Assembly: GCA_013289665.1 (NCBI GenBank)
Contig: JABCZN010000008.1
Location: 1 to 64,000 of the forward strand
Origin: Acidobacteriota bacterium
GTDB taxonomy: Bacteria; Acidobacteriota; Terriglobia; Acidiferrales; UBA7541
DNA: 64,000 nt
Direction: 5' to 3'
The position numbers were made by a program, and so were the translations under genes. The stretch's first letter is position 1, and every line of letters starts with the position of its first letter. Shown in pieces: positions 26,778 to 36,439 of this stretch. The notes below the pieces were generated by a model, which saw only the letters and a program-made list of their open reading frames with translations, searched no databases and was not told the origin of the DNA.

Positions 26778-28103
26778 TCAGGCTGCTTCAAAAGTTTCCG
26801 CTTGCACACTCGTCTTCGTTCGCATGCCCGCGGCCAGAATCGCTGCACTCACCACAAGCTGCACGATTGCGGCGATTAGCATCGCCAGGATCGCGCCAAG
26901 CAAGCCCTTGTCGGCCACCAGCCAGTAGCACGCCGCCACCAGGCTGACGTTCGCCAAAATATTCAGGTACACCTGTGAGTGATAAAAACCGGCTGCGGTC
27001 ATTCCAAATCCCAAAAATTGCGCCATAAACAGAACGGCTCCGGCCGCCATGATCCAGGGGAGAAGGTCCGCCCGCTCCGCGTACTCCGGCCGGAAAAGCA
27101 GGGCGAGAATCTCGCGCCCCGCGAATTTGGAAATGAGCATGCCGCAAACCCCAAGACCTGCGCCACAAGTGAGCAGCACCACGAGCAGCGAGCCGAAGGC
27201 CGCGATATTTCCGGCTGCATAGGCTCTGGACAAGCGGGTGAACGCAGACTGCCCGAGTGAGACAACCGCCATGTTTCCCACCGAGATCGTCAATCCGAGC
27301 GCGGAGAAGATGCCCAGGTCGCGTTCTCCAATTCCATGCTTGATGAAGAAACTGGGAATGCTGGAGTTCAGCGTGGTCAACATCACCACGATTCCCAGCG
27401 GAAGGCTGCGCCACAGCAGTTGGCGTTGCTCCCTTGCGTTGAATCTCGGCGCCAGCTCCCCGTTCAGCAAATACCATTCGGTGCGCGAACGCAGAAGGTG
27501 CGTCCGTTCCCGAGTGTCGTACCCAAACAGCACGATCGCGCGGGCCGCTGCGACGCCGGCGATTCCCCAGACCACACTCTTCGTGATGTAAGTAACCGCC
27601 GCCAGCGCCAGCACGGATAGCACCGCTCGCGCCATCAACGATTTGGAAATCTCGGCCATTCTGTCGTGCAGCTGCAGCCGCGCATAGTACACATCGCTGA
27701 TCGTTTCGATTCCGTAGCCCACGCCCACCATCAAAACCACTTCCGTCAGCTCCCAGTCGTATCGCAGCAGCCGCGTGATGCAGAAAATAGCTGTGAATGC
27801 TGCGAAAGTCGTGAGCAGGCGGAGACTCAGGTACTGGCCAAACTGGGCGCGGTCGCGCCCGCTCGAGTTCATCACCGACCGCAGCTGCATGTTCGCCAGC
27901 ATCATCAGGGGGTAAACCAGCGCGAGGCCGAGCGCGTATTGCCCGACGAGCTCAGGCCTCACCAACTTCGTCAGCAGCGTCAGAGTCGCGAACTGGCCCG
28001 CGGCATAGATGGCGTTCCCCACAAACGTCCAACTGAAATCCGAGGCCAGCGAGGAACGCTCGCCTTGCTCCGGGGTGAATACATTGGGAGCTTCAGTGCT
28101 CAT
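26778..28103 (-). CDS. Wzx-type oligosaccharide flippase
   Basis: 441 residues with about twelve to fourteen membrane helices and the polysaccharide-synthase/MATE-like layout. The N-terminus has FSWTFVGNAIYAAGQFATLT with LLTKLVRPELVGQYALGLAL, a typical start of flippases of the MOP superfamily. It should move lipid-linked repeat units across the inner membrane. It lies directly upstream of the polymerase gene (43-base gap) and downstream of the acyltransferase/SGNH pair. Confidence 0.87.
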   Translation of the reverse strand: MSTEAPNVFTPEQGERSSLASDFSWTFVGNAIYAAGQFATLTLLTKLVRPELVGQYALGLALVYPLMMLANMQLRSVMNSSGRDRAQFGQYLSLRLLTTFAAFTAIFCITRLLRYDWELTEVVLMVGVGYGIETISDVYYARLQLHDRMAEISKSLMARAVLSVLALAAVTYITKSVVWGIAGVAAARAIVLFGYDTRERTHLLRSRTEWYLLNGELAPRFNAREQRQLLWRSLPLGIVVMLTTLNSSIPSFFIKHGIGERDLGIFSALGLTISVGNMAVVSLGQSAFTRLSRAYAAGNIAAFGSLLVVLLTCGAGLGVCGMLISKFAGREILALLFRPEYAERADLLPWIMAAGAVLFMAQFLGFGMTAAGFYHSQVYLNILANVSLVAACYWLVADKGLLGAILAMLIAAIVQLVVSAAILAAGMRTKTSVQAETFEAA

Positions 28104-28185
28104 GGGCCCGGCTTTCTTTTCTTTTTCTGCTTGCCGCGGAATTCATCTTCACTCTCTGCCGCAAATTCACGTGTCCTGCCAACCC

Positions 28186-29145
28186 CTACTTTTGCGCCGC
28201 CAGTGTTTCGTGCGCTCTCACCTTTTCGCGAAGATCCTTTGCCAGCGCCGAGGTAAAAATCACTGCCCCATCCGGATTCAGGTGCATCCCGTCCGGCTGG
28301 TAAAATTTCGCCGTAAGGCCCGCCGGATCGACCGGCACGGAAACTTCCACACCCGCGGCCTGCGCCGCTGCAGCCATCCGACTGACTGGGTCCTCAGAAT
28401 CCAAGGTCGGCGGCACCACCAGAATCAGCCTGGCGCCGTTCGCTTCGCACAATTCCCGCAACCTTTGCAGCCGCGGGACCGACATCTCCGCGAATTCCCT
28501 GCCTTCTGGCACGGCGGGTCTCTGATTCACGAGCGAAAAAAGATTTTCCAGATGTGGAACCATGTGATTCAGAACCTGCATTCGAATTGCGCTGCGCGTA
28601 TCCCAGAATGTGCTCGAATGCGCCAGCAGCAGATTGCTGGTTGCGGTGCGATCCAATTGCAGGTCGGAAGCTACGGCGAGCGTGTCTCGCGCATTAAAAA
28701 ACAGCATTGGCGCGTAATCCTGCCGCACGCCATTCTCCAGAAAATAGTTCACGCCGACGCCGAGGACCACCACCTGTGGCCGGGCTCCGCGAAGAAATAG
28801 CCCGTGCAGCGCGTACAGCCAGTCGTAGTAGCCCGTTGCCTCGAGGAAGATGGGGTAAATCCGCATCCTGGAGGAAGTCATCTCCTCGAGGCGGTCGAGT
28901 TGCACCCCGTGCAGCAGCAGCGAATTGCCGACCATCAGCACGCTCGTCGGTTCACCGGCGCCGGCGGGTCGTATCACCAGCGCTTCGCCGTACTGCCGTG
29001 AAATCCGCGCGTAGGTGGCCGAACGATGGTTTAGCAAATAAACCGACGCAATCTCGAACATCAGTATCAGCAGCGCGCAGATCGCGGCAAGGGCCTCCGC
29101 GTGCGCAATGGCCTTGGGCTTAGAACCTGAAATAGACGAAGGCAT
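28186..29145 (-). CDS. SGNH-hydrolase-like membrane-anchored protein, partner of the MBOAT
   Basis: About 319 residues from the ATG at 29145. One N-terminal membrane helix (AALAAICALLILMFEIASVY) anchors a periplasmic domain. SVLMVGNSLLLHGVQ carries the block-I serine of SGNH enzymes (GNS rather than GDS), and PDGMHLNPDGAVIF carries the C-terminal Asp-x-x-His pair. The gene overlaps the end of the MBOAT gene by 26 bases. MBOAT/SGNH pairs in alginate-, cellulose- and teichoic-acid-type systems move acetyl groups onto exported glycans, so O-acetylation of the polymer is inferred. An in-frame codon at 29178 would extend it further into the MBOAT gene. Confidence 0.78.
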   Translation of the reverse strand: MPSSISGSKPKAIAHAEALAAICALLILMFEIASVYLLNHRSATYARISRQYGEALVIRPAGAGEPTSVLMVGNSLLLHGVQLDRLEEMTSSRMRIYPIFLEATGYYDWLYALHGLFLRGARPQVVVLGVGVNYFLENGVRQDYAPMLFFNARDTLAVASDLQLDRTATSNLLLAHSSTFWDTRSAIRMQVLNHMVPHLENLFSLVNQRPAVPEGREFAEMSVPRLQRLRELCEANGARLILVVPPTLDSEDPVSRMAAAAQAAGVEVSVPVDPAGLTAKFYQPDGMHLNPDGAVIFTSALAKDLREKVRAHETLAAQK

Positions 29146-30553
29146 TGAGGTTGCTCCCCGAAAAAAGTGCCAGCACAACGAATGCGGTTGTGGCCAGTGC
29201 TGTTCGAAATGAATAAGAAGAGCTCGCGAACGGGTACTCCTCCTTGCCGGCTTCCATCAGCAGATCCACGACAAACAAGGGCACGGAAAAAAGACTCAGC
29301 ATAAGAAACGCGGTTCCGTACTCGCTCCGCCAGGCGAAATCAGAAAGCCCGCCCAGGTATTGCGTCGCCGCCGCCAGCGAGGTCGCGCGAAAATATGCCA
29401 GGCTCAGGCAAAACACATTGAACGTAAGAATGCGCTGGCCCCAGGTAGAGAGGAAATTCGCAAAGCCCCGAGGTTGGACCGTATCGACGGCGCCCTTCAC
29501 AGCCGGAAAAATCAGCCGTTCCAGGGAAAGCACCACGCCGTGAATTGCGCCGAAAATGACGAATGTCCAGTTTGCGCCGTGCCAAAGCCCGGCCAGAACC
29601 ATCGTGGTAATCAGGTTCAGCGAGGTTTTCCATTTGCCGCCGTTGCTGCCCCCCAGCGGAATGTAGAGATAATCGCGCAGCCAGCTGCTTAGGCTGATGT
29701 GCCAGCGCCGCCAGAATTCCTGCAGCCGTTGCGAAAGATACGGCTGCCGGAAGTTGACCATGAAGTGGAATCCCATCAATTGGGCGCTGCCCCGCGCGAT
29801 GTCGCTATACCCGCTGAAATCTCCATAAACCTGCCAAGCGAAAGCATACGTCCCCAGTAGCACAACCCACAGCGTCGGTTTCCCGAATTGCCCTCCAAAC
29901 GCCGCGTTCGCCAGCACCGCGCAATTGTCCGCGACCACGCATTTGCGGATCAGGCCCGAAAAAATCAGCATGACGCCATCAAAAATCCGGTCCGGGTCGA
30001 AGGAACGCTCCCCCTGGACCTGTGGGAGCAAGTGCCCCGGCCTTTGAATCGGCCCGGCGATCAGATGCGGAAACAAACTTACGAAGAGGCCGTACTCCAC
30101 AAACGACTTCGCCGGCTGCAGCCGCCCCTTGTAAACGTCCACGATGTAGGCCACTTCCTGGAACGTGTAGAACGAAATCCCCGGTGGAAGCAGGACGCGG
30201 ATCAGCGGTATCGGGATATTTTGGACACCCATGGTGCCCAACGCCGCCGAGAACGAATCCACGAAGAAATTGAAATACTTGAACGTGCCAAGAATGGAAA
30301 AATTCAAAACCAGCGAAAAAATGAACCACTTCTTCCGGCTGTTGTCGGCCTTTTCAGGATCGATCTTCTGGGCGATCAGGAAATCCGCTGTCGTGCTGCA
30401 GATCATCAGCGCAAGGAACCGCCAATCCCACCAGCCATAGAAGAAATAACTGGCGAACAGCAGGAAAATATTCTGCTCGCGACGATTCAGACGCCAGTAA
30501 ATCAGCACAACGGGAACGAGAAAGACAAAATACGTTGGGGAATCAAAGAGCAT
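29120..30553 (-). CDS. MBOAT O-acyltransferase (AlgI-like)
   Basis: 477 residues, about ten to twelve membrane helices. Characteristic segments are LLPPGISFYTFQEVAYIVDV, the Asp in YGDFSGYSDIARG, FRQPYLSQRLQEFWRRWHIS with an invariant-type His, and the catalytic His in LAGLWHGANWTF. AlgI-type proteins pass an acyl group, usually acetyl, across the membrane to a periplasmic transferase. The overlapping SGNH gene is the likely partner. It lies 111 bases after the Wzc gene in the exopolysaccharide operon. Confidence 0.92.
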   Translation of the reverse strand: MLFDSPTYFVFLVPVVLIYWRLNRREQNIFLLFASYFFYGWWDWRFLALMICSTTADFLIAQKIDPEKADNSRKKWFIFSLVLNFSILGTFKYFNFFVDSFSAALGTMGVQNIPIPLIRVLLPPGISFYTFQEVAYIVDVYKGRLQPAKSFVEYGLFVSLFPHLIAGPIQRPGHLLPQVQGERSFDPDRIFDGVMLIFSGLIRKCVVADNCAVLANAAFGGQFGKPTLWVVLLGTYAFAWQVYGDFSGYSDIARGSAQLMGFHFMVNFRQPYLSQRLQEFWRRWHISLSSWLRDYLYIPLGGSNGGKWKTSLNLITTMVLAGLWHGANWTFVIFGAIHGVVLSLERLIFPAVKGAVDTVQPRGFANFLSTWGQRILTFNVFCLSLAYFRATSLAAATQYLGGLSDFAWRSEYGTAFLMLSLFSVPLFVVDLLMEAGKEEYPFASSSYSFRTALATTAFVVLALFSGSNLNAFVYFRF

Positions 30554-30664
30554 GGCGAGGGATAAGGCTTCCTATTTGGGGGATCTGGTGCCGGAAAAGC
30601 TCTGGAAAGTTTCCCGGGCACGCGGTTACTGCCGATCGAGAGGTTCGTATCTCAACCTGCGAAA

Positions 30665-32968
30665 TTACTTTCTCGCGGTCGCGTGATAATCGGCGTAACC
30701 TCCATAGCCATACCCACCGGCCGTTTTGGGATCCCAACTGTTCAGAATGGTGCCCAGCACTCGCGTGCCGTCTTCCGCGAATCGCTGGCACGCAGAGAGG
30801 GCGCTTTCCGTCGTGGTCTGTCCCGCGCGAATCACCAGTACCACGCCGTCCGAAAGGTGGCCCAGCACGCGCGCATCCGCCAGGTGGATCATCGGCGGCG
30901 CGTCCATCAAGATCATGTCGAACTCCGCTCGCAGCCTCTTCAACAGCGTGGACATGCGCGGTGAGTAGAAAAGATTCGACGGTGTGACCCCGCAGCTCCC
31001 TCCGGGCAGCAGGTAAAGCCCCGCCACTTCCGTCTCCCGCACCAGGTACGAGACGGAAACATTTTCCAGCGCGCCATCGCCTCGCAGGACGTCGCTCAAG
31101 CCCCAGTGGTTACCCACGCCAAATACGCTGTTCAATCTTGGGCGTCGCAAATCGCCCTCAATCAGCAGCACTTTGCGGCCAATCTCCGCCACCGCGATGC
31201 TCAGGTTGCAAGCCACAGTCGTCTTGCCATCGCCCGGGCACGGACTGGTAATCACGATCACCTGCGGGCCTTCTCCATTTTCGTTGGGCAACAGAATCGA
31301 AGTCAGCGTCGTCCGGGCGCACTCCGCCACCATGGATGGCTTGCGTTTCCAAGTGGCCAGCTCCGGGCAATCCGTCTTCCAGGAACGAAGAGCCGGAGCT
31401 GGGCGCCGGGGGTGCAGACCGTTGGAGATCTGCCGGGGGATAGCTGAATCGTCCAGTGGAATAACCCCCAGCTCCGGTAAATCCAGATAAACCTGCGCGT
31501 CGCCCGGAACGCTAATTCTACGGTTCACGCGCTCGCGCAGGAGCACAAATCCAAATCCGAAGAGCACGCCGCTGCACAATCCAATCGCCGAGTTCATCGG
31601 CAGGCTCGGACGGTAAGGAAGCAACGGTGGCCTGGCGCGGTCAACCACCATTACATTGCTGTCGCGCATGGCGGAAGCCAAGCTGGCTTCCTTCACCCGT
31701 TGCAGCATCACTTCATAGAGGTGCCGGTTCGAATCGACGTCCCGCTTCAGCGTGTCGTAATGGATGGCCTTCTCGGACTGGTCCGCCACCACCTTCGCCT
31801 GGACGTCGCGCGCCCGGGTCAACAGAGTCTCGCGGCGAAGCGCAGCCGAATATTCGTTGCCGATGCGGCGAACCACGTTCCCGCGTTCTCGTTGCATCGC
31901 GGACTTCAGCTCGTCAATCTGTGCCTGCACGCGTTGCACCTTGTAGTGCTCCGGCGTCAGTGTCGCGCTCAGTTCGGCGTATTGCCGCTGCAAATCCGTC
32001 AGCCGCTGGCGATACTCGCGCATCGTCGTGTCGTCCAGCACTTCCGGCAAAGTATCCGCCGGCTTGCTCTTCGCCCCTTCCAGTTTCGCCTGGTTGGTGA
32101 TGCGGTCCGCCTGGGCCTTCGAAAGATCGTCCTGCAACTCTTTCAGCCGGCTCTCGGCAAGATTTTCTTTTTCCGAGGTGAAAGACAATCCGGAGGTGCG
32201 CGCGTACTCCTGCATCTCCGTCTCGGACTGCTCCAACTGCGCCTTCATCTTGTCCAGATGGCTGGTCAGCCATTCGGCCGTGCCCTGCGCAGACTTCCAG
32301 CGCTCTTCCTGGCTCAATTCGATGAATTGGCTAACCAGTGTGTTCGCGAAATCCGCCGCGCCTTTGGCATCCGGCGATTCATAGGTCACCTCCAGCAATC
32401 GTGAGTTGCCGGATGTGCGCACCGTCAAATTGCGTTCGATCTCTCGCATCAATTTTTCGCGTTCCGGAAGACCCGAAGGGTCGGAGAATTGGAACATCCG
32501 GTGGATTCGCCACGTAAACGCCCGCAATCCGGATTTCGGCTGCTCGTTCTGCAGCTTCAGCTTGTCAATCACGTGCTCCAGCAACGATTCGCTCTGCAGC
32601 AGTTTCACCTGCGTCTCAACGTACGATTCAGGGGAAGAGTAATTTCCGCCGGTGTCGTTAGGACCCTTCGGCTCCAGAAAACTCGTGCCCTGAATTTCCA
32701 GGGAAGTGCGCACCCGGTAGATCGGTGTCTGAATCAGGCTGATCAAAATCGCCGCGACCAAGCCCGCAACGACAAAGCTGAGCAGCGTCTTTCGATGACG
32801 GAAAAGAACCTGCCAGTGATCCAGCAGGCTGTCGTAGCCGCCAGACCCACCCACCTGCGTCGAGGGCGAGTCCGCACGCTTGTACGGCGTAGGGCGCTGC
32901 TCGTTCCACAGATCAATCTCCATCGAGCGGCCATTTTTTCTCTGAATTGGGAATTCCGAAGCTCTCAT
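30665..32968 (-). CDS. Wzc-like polysaccharide co-polymerase with BY-kinase domain
   Basis: 767 residues. A Wzz-type membrane domain comes first (helix TLLSFVVAGLVAAILISLIQ, long periplasmic coiled coil, second helix near residue 450). A cytoplasmic bacterial tyrosine kinase follows: Walker A in SPCPGDGKTTVACNLSIA (about residue 576), Walker A' in LLIEGDLRRPRLN, Walker B in ILMDAPP. The C-terminus has a tyrosine cluster (GGYGYGGYADYH), the usual autophosphorylation site. It controls chain length and export with Wza, encoded 21 bases upstream. AAGGGG precedes the ATG at 32968. No matching phosphatase gene is in the locus. Confidence 0.93.
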   Translation of the reverse strand: MRASEFPIQRKNGRSMEIDLWNEQRPTPYKRADSPSTQVGGSGGYDSLLDHWQVLFRHRKTLLSFVVAGLVAAILISLIQTPIYRVRTSLEIQGTSFLEPKGPNDTGGNYSSPESYVETQVKLLQSESLLEHVIDKLKLQNEQPKSGLRAFTWRIHRMFQFSDPSGLPEREKLMREIERNLTVRTSGNSRLLEVTYESPDAKGAADFANTLVSQFIELSQEERWKSAQGTAEWLTSHLDKMKAQLEQSETEMQEYARTSGLSFTSEKENLAESRLKELQDDLSKAQADRITNQAKLEGAKSKPADTLPEVLDDTTMREYRQRLTDLQRQYAELSATLTPEHYKVQRVQAQIDELKSAMQRERGNVVRRIGNEYSAALRRETLLTRARDVQAKVVADQSEKAIHYDTLKRDVDSNRHLYEVMLQRVKEASLASAMRDSNVMVVDRARPPLLPYRPSLPMNSAIGLCSGVLFGFGFVLLRERVNRRISVPGDAQVYLDLPELGVIPLDDSAIPRQISNGLHPRRPAPALRSWKTDCPELATWKRKPSMVAECARTTLTSILLPNENGEGPQVIVITSPCPGDGKTTVACNLSIAVAEIGRKVLLIEGDLRRPRLNSVFGVGNHWGLSDVLRGDGALENVSVSYLVRETEVAGLYLLPGGSCGVTPSNLFYSPRMSTLLKRLRAEFDMILMDAPPMIHLADARVLGHLSDGVVLVIRAGQTTTESALSACQRFAEDGTRVLGTILNSWDPKTAGGYGYGGYADYHATARK

Positions 32969-32989
32969 CTCAGCCCCTTAAACTTGATC

Positions 32990-34096
32990 TCAAGGCATCC
33001 GCCAGATCGCCAGGCCGGTTCCCGTCTGAATCGCTGCTTCCAGCCCCCGCAACGCCGCTTTCTTGCCAGTGCTGCCTGGAATGAACAAAATATCTTCGCC
33101 CTGCAAGGGCATGTCCGGCTTCTTTCCGTTCAGCGCGTCCTTCACGTCCACAGCTACCTCCACGCGTTGATCGGCGTCGGACTTCAGCCGCAAAATCTTG
33201 GCGTGCCGCGGGTCAGCTCCCGTATTCAGCCCCTCCGCCATCGAAAGCGCCTGCAGCACGGAGATGGACTGGTGCTCGCCCAAAACGAATCCGCCTGAGC
33301 GCTTGACCTCGCCGATCACGTAAACCATTTCTGCCTTCGGCACGGAAATAACGTCGTGCGGAAAAATCTGAATGTTTTCTTCCGGAGTTTTGGCATCCAT
33401 GATTTTTCGCAGGTTCACTTCCGCCACGCTGTACTTCCCGGAAGCATCCAGCTGCGCGCCGGGCAAGGGGATGCATCCCCATTCCAATTGCCGGGTGATT
33501 CGAATGCTGTACCCGGCATCCTGGCGGATCCCGCCGGCCATCGCCAGCATCTCCAGCACCGTCTTGTGCCCTTGCACCTGGTGAACGCCCGGAGAATTCA
33601 CTGCGCCCAGCACCGAGACTGGTTGGCTGCGAACCTCCGCGACATTCACAACCACTTGCGGGTGCCGGATGTACTTGCCCAAAACTTTGTCCAGCTCTTG
33701 CTCGGTCTGCTGCACGGTCATTCCAGCCACGTGAACGGTGCCCGCCAGCGGTACCTGAACGTCGCCTTCGCCATCAATGCGAACCGGCTTGTTGGACATA
33801 TCCGTCAGTTCCGGTCCGGCAATTTCCAATTGGTCGTCGGGTCCCAGCAGGTACGTTGAGCGAATCTGGTTATCACACTTGGCTTTCTGCTCTCCGGACG
33901 CAGTCGTCGCCGGATTTTGCGCGGCGGCGCCCCCGATCAAGAAGGCCACGGCCAAGCCGAGCGCCAAGAGTCTGGATAGGAACAACAGGCCAACCGCCAG
34001 CCGGGTGAGTTTAAAGGTGACCAGGCGATACCAGCCCAGTTGCCGTGTACGCTGCTTCCGGATTACCAATGTCTGTGTTTTCTGTTCCATATTCAT
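32990..34096 (-). CDS. Wza-like polysaccharide export protein (Poly_export and SLBB domains)
   Basis: About 368 residues from ATG 34096. A membrane-spanning segment or signal (LLALGLAVAFLIGGAAAQNP) is followed by the polysaccharide export domain (STYLLGPDDQLEIAGPEL, VRIDGEGDVQVPLAGTVHVA) and two SLBB-type domains (VSVLGAVNSPGVHQVQGHKT, VYVIGEVKRSGGFVLGEHQS). Wza-type proteins form the outer-membrane channel. No lipobox cysteine is visible after the hydrophobic segment, unlike classical Wza lipoproteins. An in-frame ATG at 34138 would add 14 residues. Confidence 0.9.
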   Translation of the reverse strand: MNMEQKTQTLVIRKQRTRQLGWYRLVTFKLTRLAVGLLFLSRLLALGLAVAFLIGGAAAQNPATTASGEQKAKCDNQIRSTYLLGPDDQLEIAGPELTDMSNKPVRIDGEGDVQVPLAGTVHVAGMTVQQTEQELDKVLGKYIRHPQVVVNVAEVRSQPVSVLGAVNSPGVHQVQGHKTVLEMLAMAGGIRQDAGYSIRITRQLEWGCIPLPGAQLDASGKYSVAEVNLRKIMDAKTPEENIQIFPHDVISVPKAEMVYVIGEVKRSGGFVLGEHQSISVLQALSMAEGLNTGADPRHAKILRLKSDADQRVEVAVDVKDALNGKKPDMPLQGEDILFIPGSTGKKAALRGLEAAIQTGTGLAIWRMP

Positions 34097-34141
34097 TTGG
34101 GCGGCCTCGTCTTTGCCGCAAATTGAATCGGCCTTCAAGTT

Positions 34142-35734
34142 CTAGCCGGAGGTTCGAACGGGGATGGATTGCCGAAACTTGGGACGAATCGCCTTGCCGC
34201 TCGGTTCGTAGGCAGCCTTCTTGCTTATTTCTTCTTCGCCGTGAACTGGCCAGTCATTTTGAATATTCTCCACACAGGCCTCCACAGCATTGGAAAATCC
34301 GGTCGTCGTGAACGCATCGAGGTCCATCCAAAGCGGCGAAACTGTGTTCTTCCGGTACAGCGTGAATCCGCCCAGTGATTTCCCATTTTGTTTTGTCAGG
34401 CTGAAAGTCAGGCTCCAATTGGCATCGCACGGTTCCGGCAATTGATCCCAGAAATATTGAACCTTCGAACGGCTCACCATTTTGAAAGAACCGAGATCCA
34501 CTTCGGCGGGCAATCCCGTAGACAAGTAGAGCCCGAAGCCATCAAACCCGATCGGTTCCAGGCACTCCCGCAAAATTTGGCAAAACTGCGGCAAACTGGT
34601 GCAAGTCTCCAGACTCTCCGCCGTCCGCCGCACGCTGATGCCATTGGCGATCGCGTGGCGCTGATTCAGGGTGCGGCTGGCGACGCGCCCGAGCTCCAGA
34701 AACTCGTGATACTTCAGCTGCTGCACTCCAATCAGCACCCCAATTCCCACCACCACCAGCACCGCTGCCAGCGCCGCACCGCCGGGATTCAGCAGCAGCA
34801 GGCTAAAGAGGCAAAAGCACGCGCTGACGCTGTAAAGCAACAGCACGGTTTGCCGGTGCGAGATGCCGCGGCCAAGCAATTTATGGTGAATGTGCTCGCG
34901 ATCGGGCGCGAACAGACGTTTATAACTCAAGAAGCGCCGCAGCACCGCGAACGTCACGTCCAGGATTGGAAGTCCCAGTGAAACGATGGGGATTGCCACC
35001 GCCACCATGGTCGGAGATTTGTGCGATCCGGCGATGGCAATCGCGCTGATCAGGAACCCGATCAGCAGACTGCCACAATCGCCAAGGAAGATCGAAGCCG
35101 GATTGAAGTTGTAGCGCAGAAACCCGGTGATCGCGCCGGCCAGGGCCAGCGTCAGTATCAGCACAACTTCGTTGTGGCCCAGCATCGCCACAACGCAACT
35201 CACCAAGGTCGAGAGCAACGCCGAGCCCGCTGCCAGCCCGTCAAGGCCATCAATCAGGTTGAAAGCGTTGGTAATCCATAGAACCCAAAGAATTGTCAGC
35301 GGCAGCCCCACAAGCCACCCCAAATGCGGATGGCCGGCAAGAATCGTCAGTTGGGAAATCCCAATCCCGTTGCCATACAGCAGCACCGCCGCGAGGGCCT
35401 GAACGGAAAATTTGATGTACGCGCTCAGTTGACAAAAATCGTCAATCAGCCCGAGCAGAAAAATAATCGTCGCCGGCCCAAGGATCTTCACCGTCAGTTG
35501 CGTCAGCGGAAATTCGCTCATCCCGAAATGCTCCGGCACCCAATGCGCCAGCAGCGCGATGCACCAGAGCGTCAGGAAAATCGCGACTCCGCCCACTCGT
35601 GGGATGGGACGCGTATGGATATGGCGATCTGAAGCCGGTGGAGTGGCCCAGCCGTGCCGGTTGGCATAATCGCGGACCAGGCGCGTGAAAATTGCCGAAA
35701 GCAAGAGTGCGGCGATAAATACCAGAAATTGCAT
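34142..35734 (-). CDS. WecA/MraY-type polyprenyl-phosphate glycosyl-1-phosphate transferase with C-terminal extension
   Basis: 530 residues. The first ~340 form an eleven-helix-type PNPT enzyme: LLGLIDDFCQLSAYIKF (Asp pair), NAFNLIDGLDGLAAG, IFLGDCGSLLIGF and DREHIHHKLLGRG (His motif on the cytoplasmic side). It starts the repeat unit by moving a HexNAc-1-phosphate onto undecaprenyl phosphate. About 190 extra C-terminal residues (LPQFCQILRECLEPIGFDGF, LWMDLDAFTTTGFSNAVEAC) look like a small cytoplasmic GAF-like domain not found in WecA. It is the second gene of the operon, after the antiterminator. Confidence 0.9.
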   Translation of the reverse strand: MQFLVFIAALLLSAIFTRLVRDYANRHGWATPPASDRHIHTRPIPRVGGVAIFLTLWCIALLAHWVPEHFGMSEFPLTQLTVKILGPATIIFLLGLIDDFCQLSAYIKFSVQALAAVLLYGNGIGISQLTILAGHPHLGWLVGLPLTILWVLWITNAFNLIDGLDGLAAGSALLSTLVSCVVAMLGHNEVVLILTLALAGAITGFLRYNFNPASIFLGDCGSLLIGFLISAIAIAGSHKSPTMVAVAIPIVSLGLPILDVTFAVLRRFLSYKRLFAPDREHIHHKLLGRGISHRQTVLLLYSVSACFCLFSLLLLNPGGAALAAVLVVVGIGVLIGVQQLKYHEFLELGRVASRTLNQRHAIANGISVRRTAESLETCTSLPQFCQILRECLEPIGFDGFGLYLSTGLPAEVDLGSFKMVSRSKVQYFWDQLPEPCDANWSLTFSLTKQNGKSLGGFTLYRKNTVSPLWMDLDAFTTTGFSNAVEACVENIQNDWPVHGEEEISKKAAYEPSGKAIRPKFRQSIPVRTSG

Positions 35735-35872
35735 GGCCTTCTCGGGTTCCGCTGGGTGGATGGAATTTGTGCTGGCCGGTATGGGTGGGTTTTGATCTGG
35801 CCTACATCTGTATTTCAGGTAGTTTCACTGCGTTCTTACATGGAGTTCTGAGCGAACCCCGCTTTAATTCGT

Positions 35873-36439
35873 TCAACAGGTTGCAGCGTCGAGCATTTGC
35901 GTCGTGGACCGGTGTTCCGCAGCCCTGGCCGGATGCGCCGCACGGATCCAGGTGCGGTCAATTTCCACGGCAATCGAGCGCTGCAGCAATTGCACGGACA
36001 ACACCAGTTTTACTCCCGACTTGATTCGGACCACGATCCCGCTCATTCCCTGCAACGGCCCTGCTTCAATCCGGGCCATCTGGCCGACCTGCAAGTACGG
36101 CCACGGCACCGTCGTCAATCCGCTGCTGCCCACGCGCTGAATTGCGGCAATCTCCTGCTCTTCGATCGGAATGGGCGTCTTTCCCGTTCCCACAATCTGC
36201 ACCACGCCCGGAATGATCAGCACCGGCAACCGGTTATTCGGATTCATGCGGCAAAACAGATATCCCGGGAACAGCGGCACGTCCATTTGCTTCGTGCGGT
36301 CGGACCACTTCCGGCTGGATTTGCTGACGGGCAAGTAACATTCAAACCCGGAATTCTCCAAAAGCAACGTCGCACTCTTCTCCCGGCCGGTCTTGGTCAA
36401 AATCGCGTACCACGGCCAAGGATGATTCCGCGTGCTCAT
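35873..36439 (-). CDS. NusG/RfaH-like transcription antiterminator
   Basis: 188 residues from the ATG at 36439, which has an AGGGGG site. The NGN domain is clear: WYAILTKTGREKSATLLLEN, CYLPVSKSSRKWSDRT, VPLFPGYLFCRMN and VVQIVGTGKTPIPI. It is followed by a KOW-like C-terminus (GQMARIEAGPLQGMSGIVVR). Specialised NusG paralogues (RfaH, UpxY, LoaP) are typically first in long polysaccharide operons, where they help polymerase read to the end. This gene leads a sixteen-gene, 20-kb minus-strand run, the context expected for that role. Confidence 0.9.
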   Translation of the reverse strand: MSTRNHPWPWYAILTKTGREKSATLLLENSGFECYLPVSKSSRKWSDRTKQMDVPLFPGYLFCRMNPNNRLPVLIIPGVVQIVGTGKTPIPIEEQEIAAIQRVGSSGLTTVPWPYLQVGQMARIEAGPLQGMSGIVVRIKSGVKLVLSVQLLQRSIAVEIDRTWIRAAHPARAAEHRSTTQMLDAATC

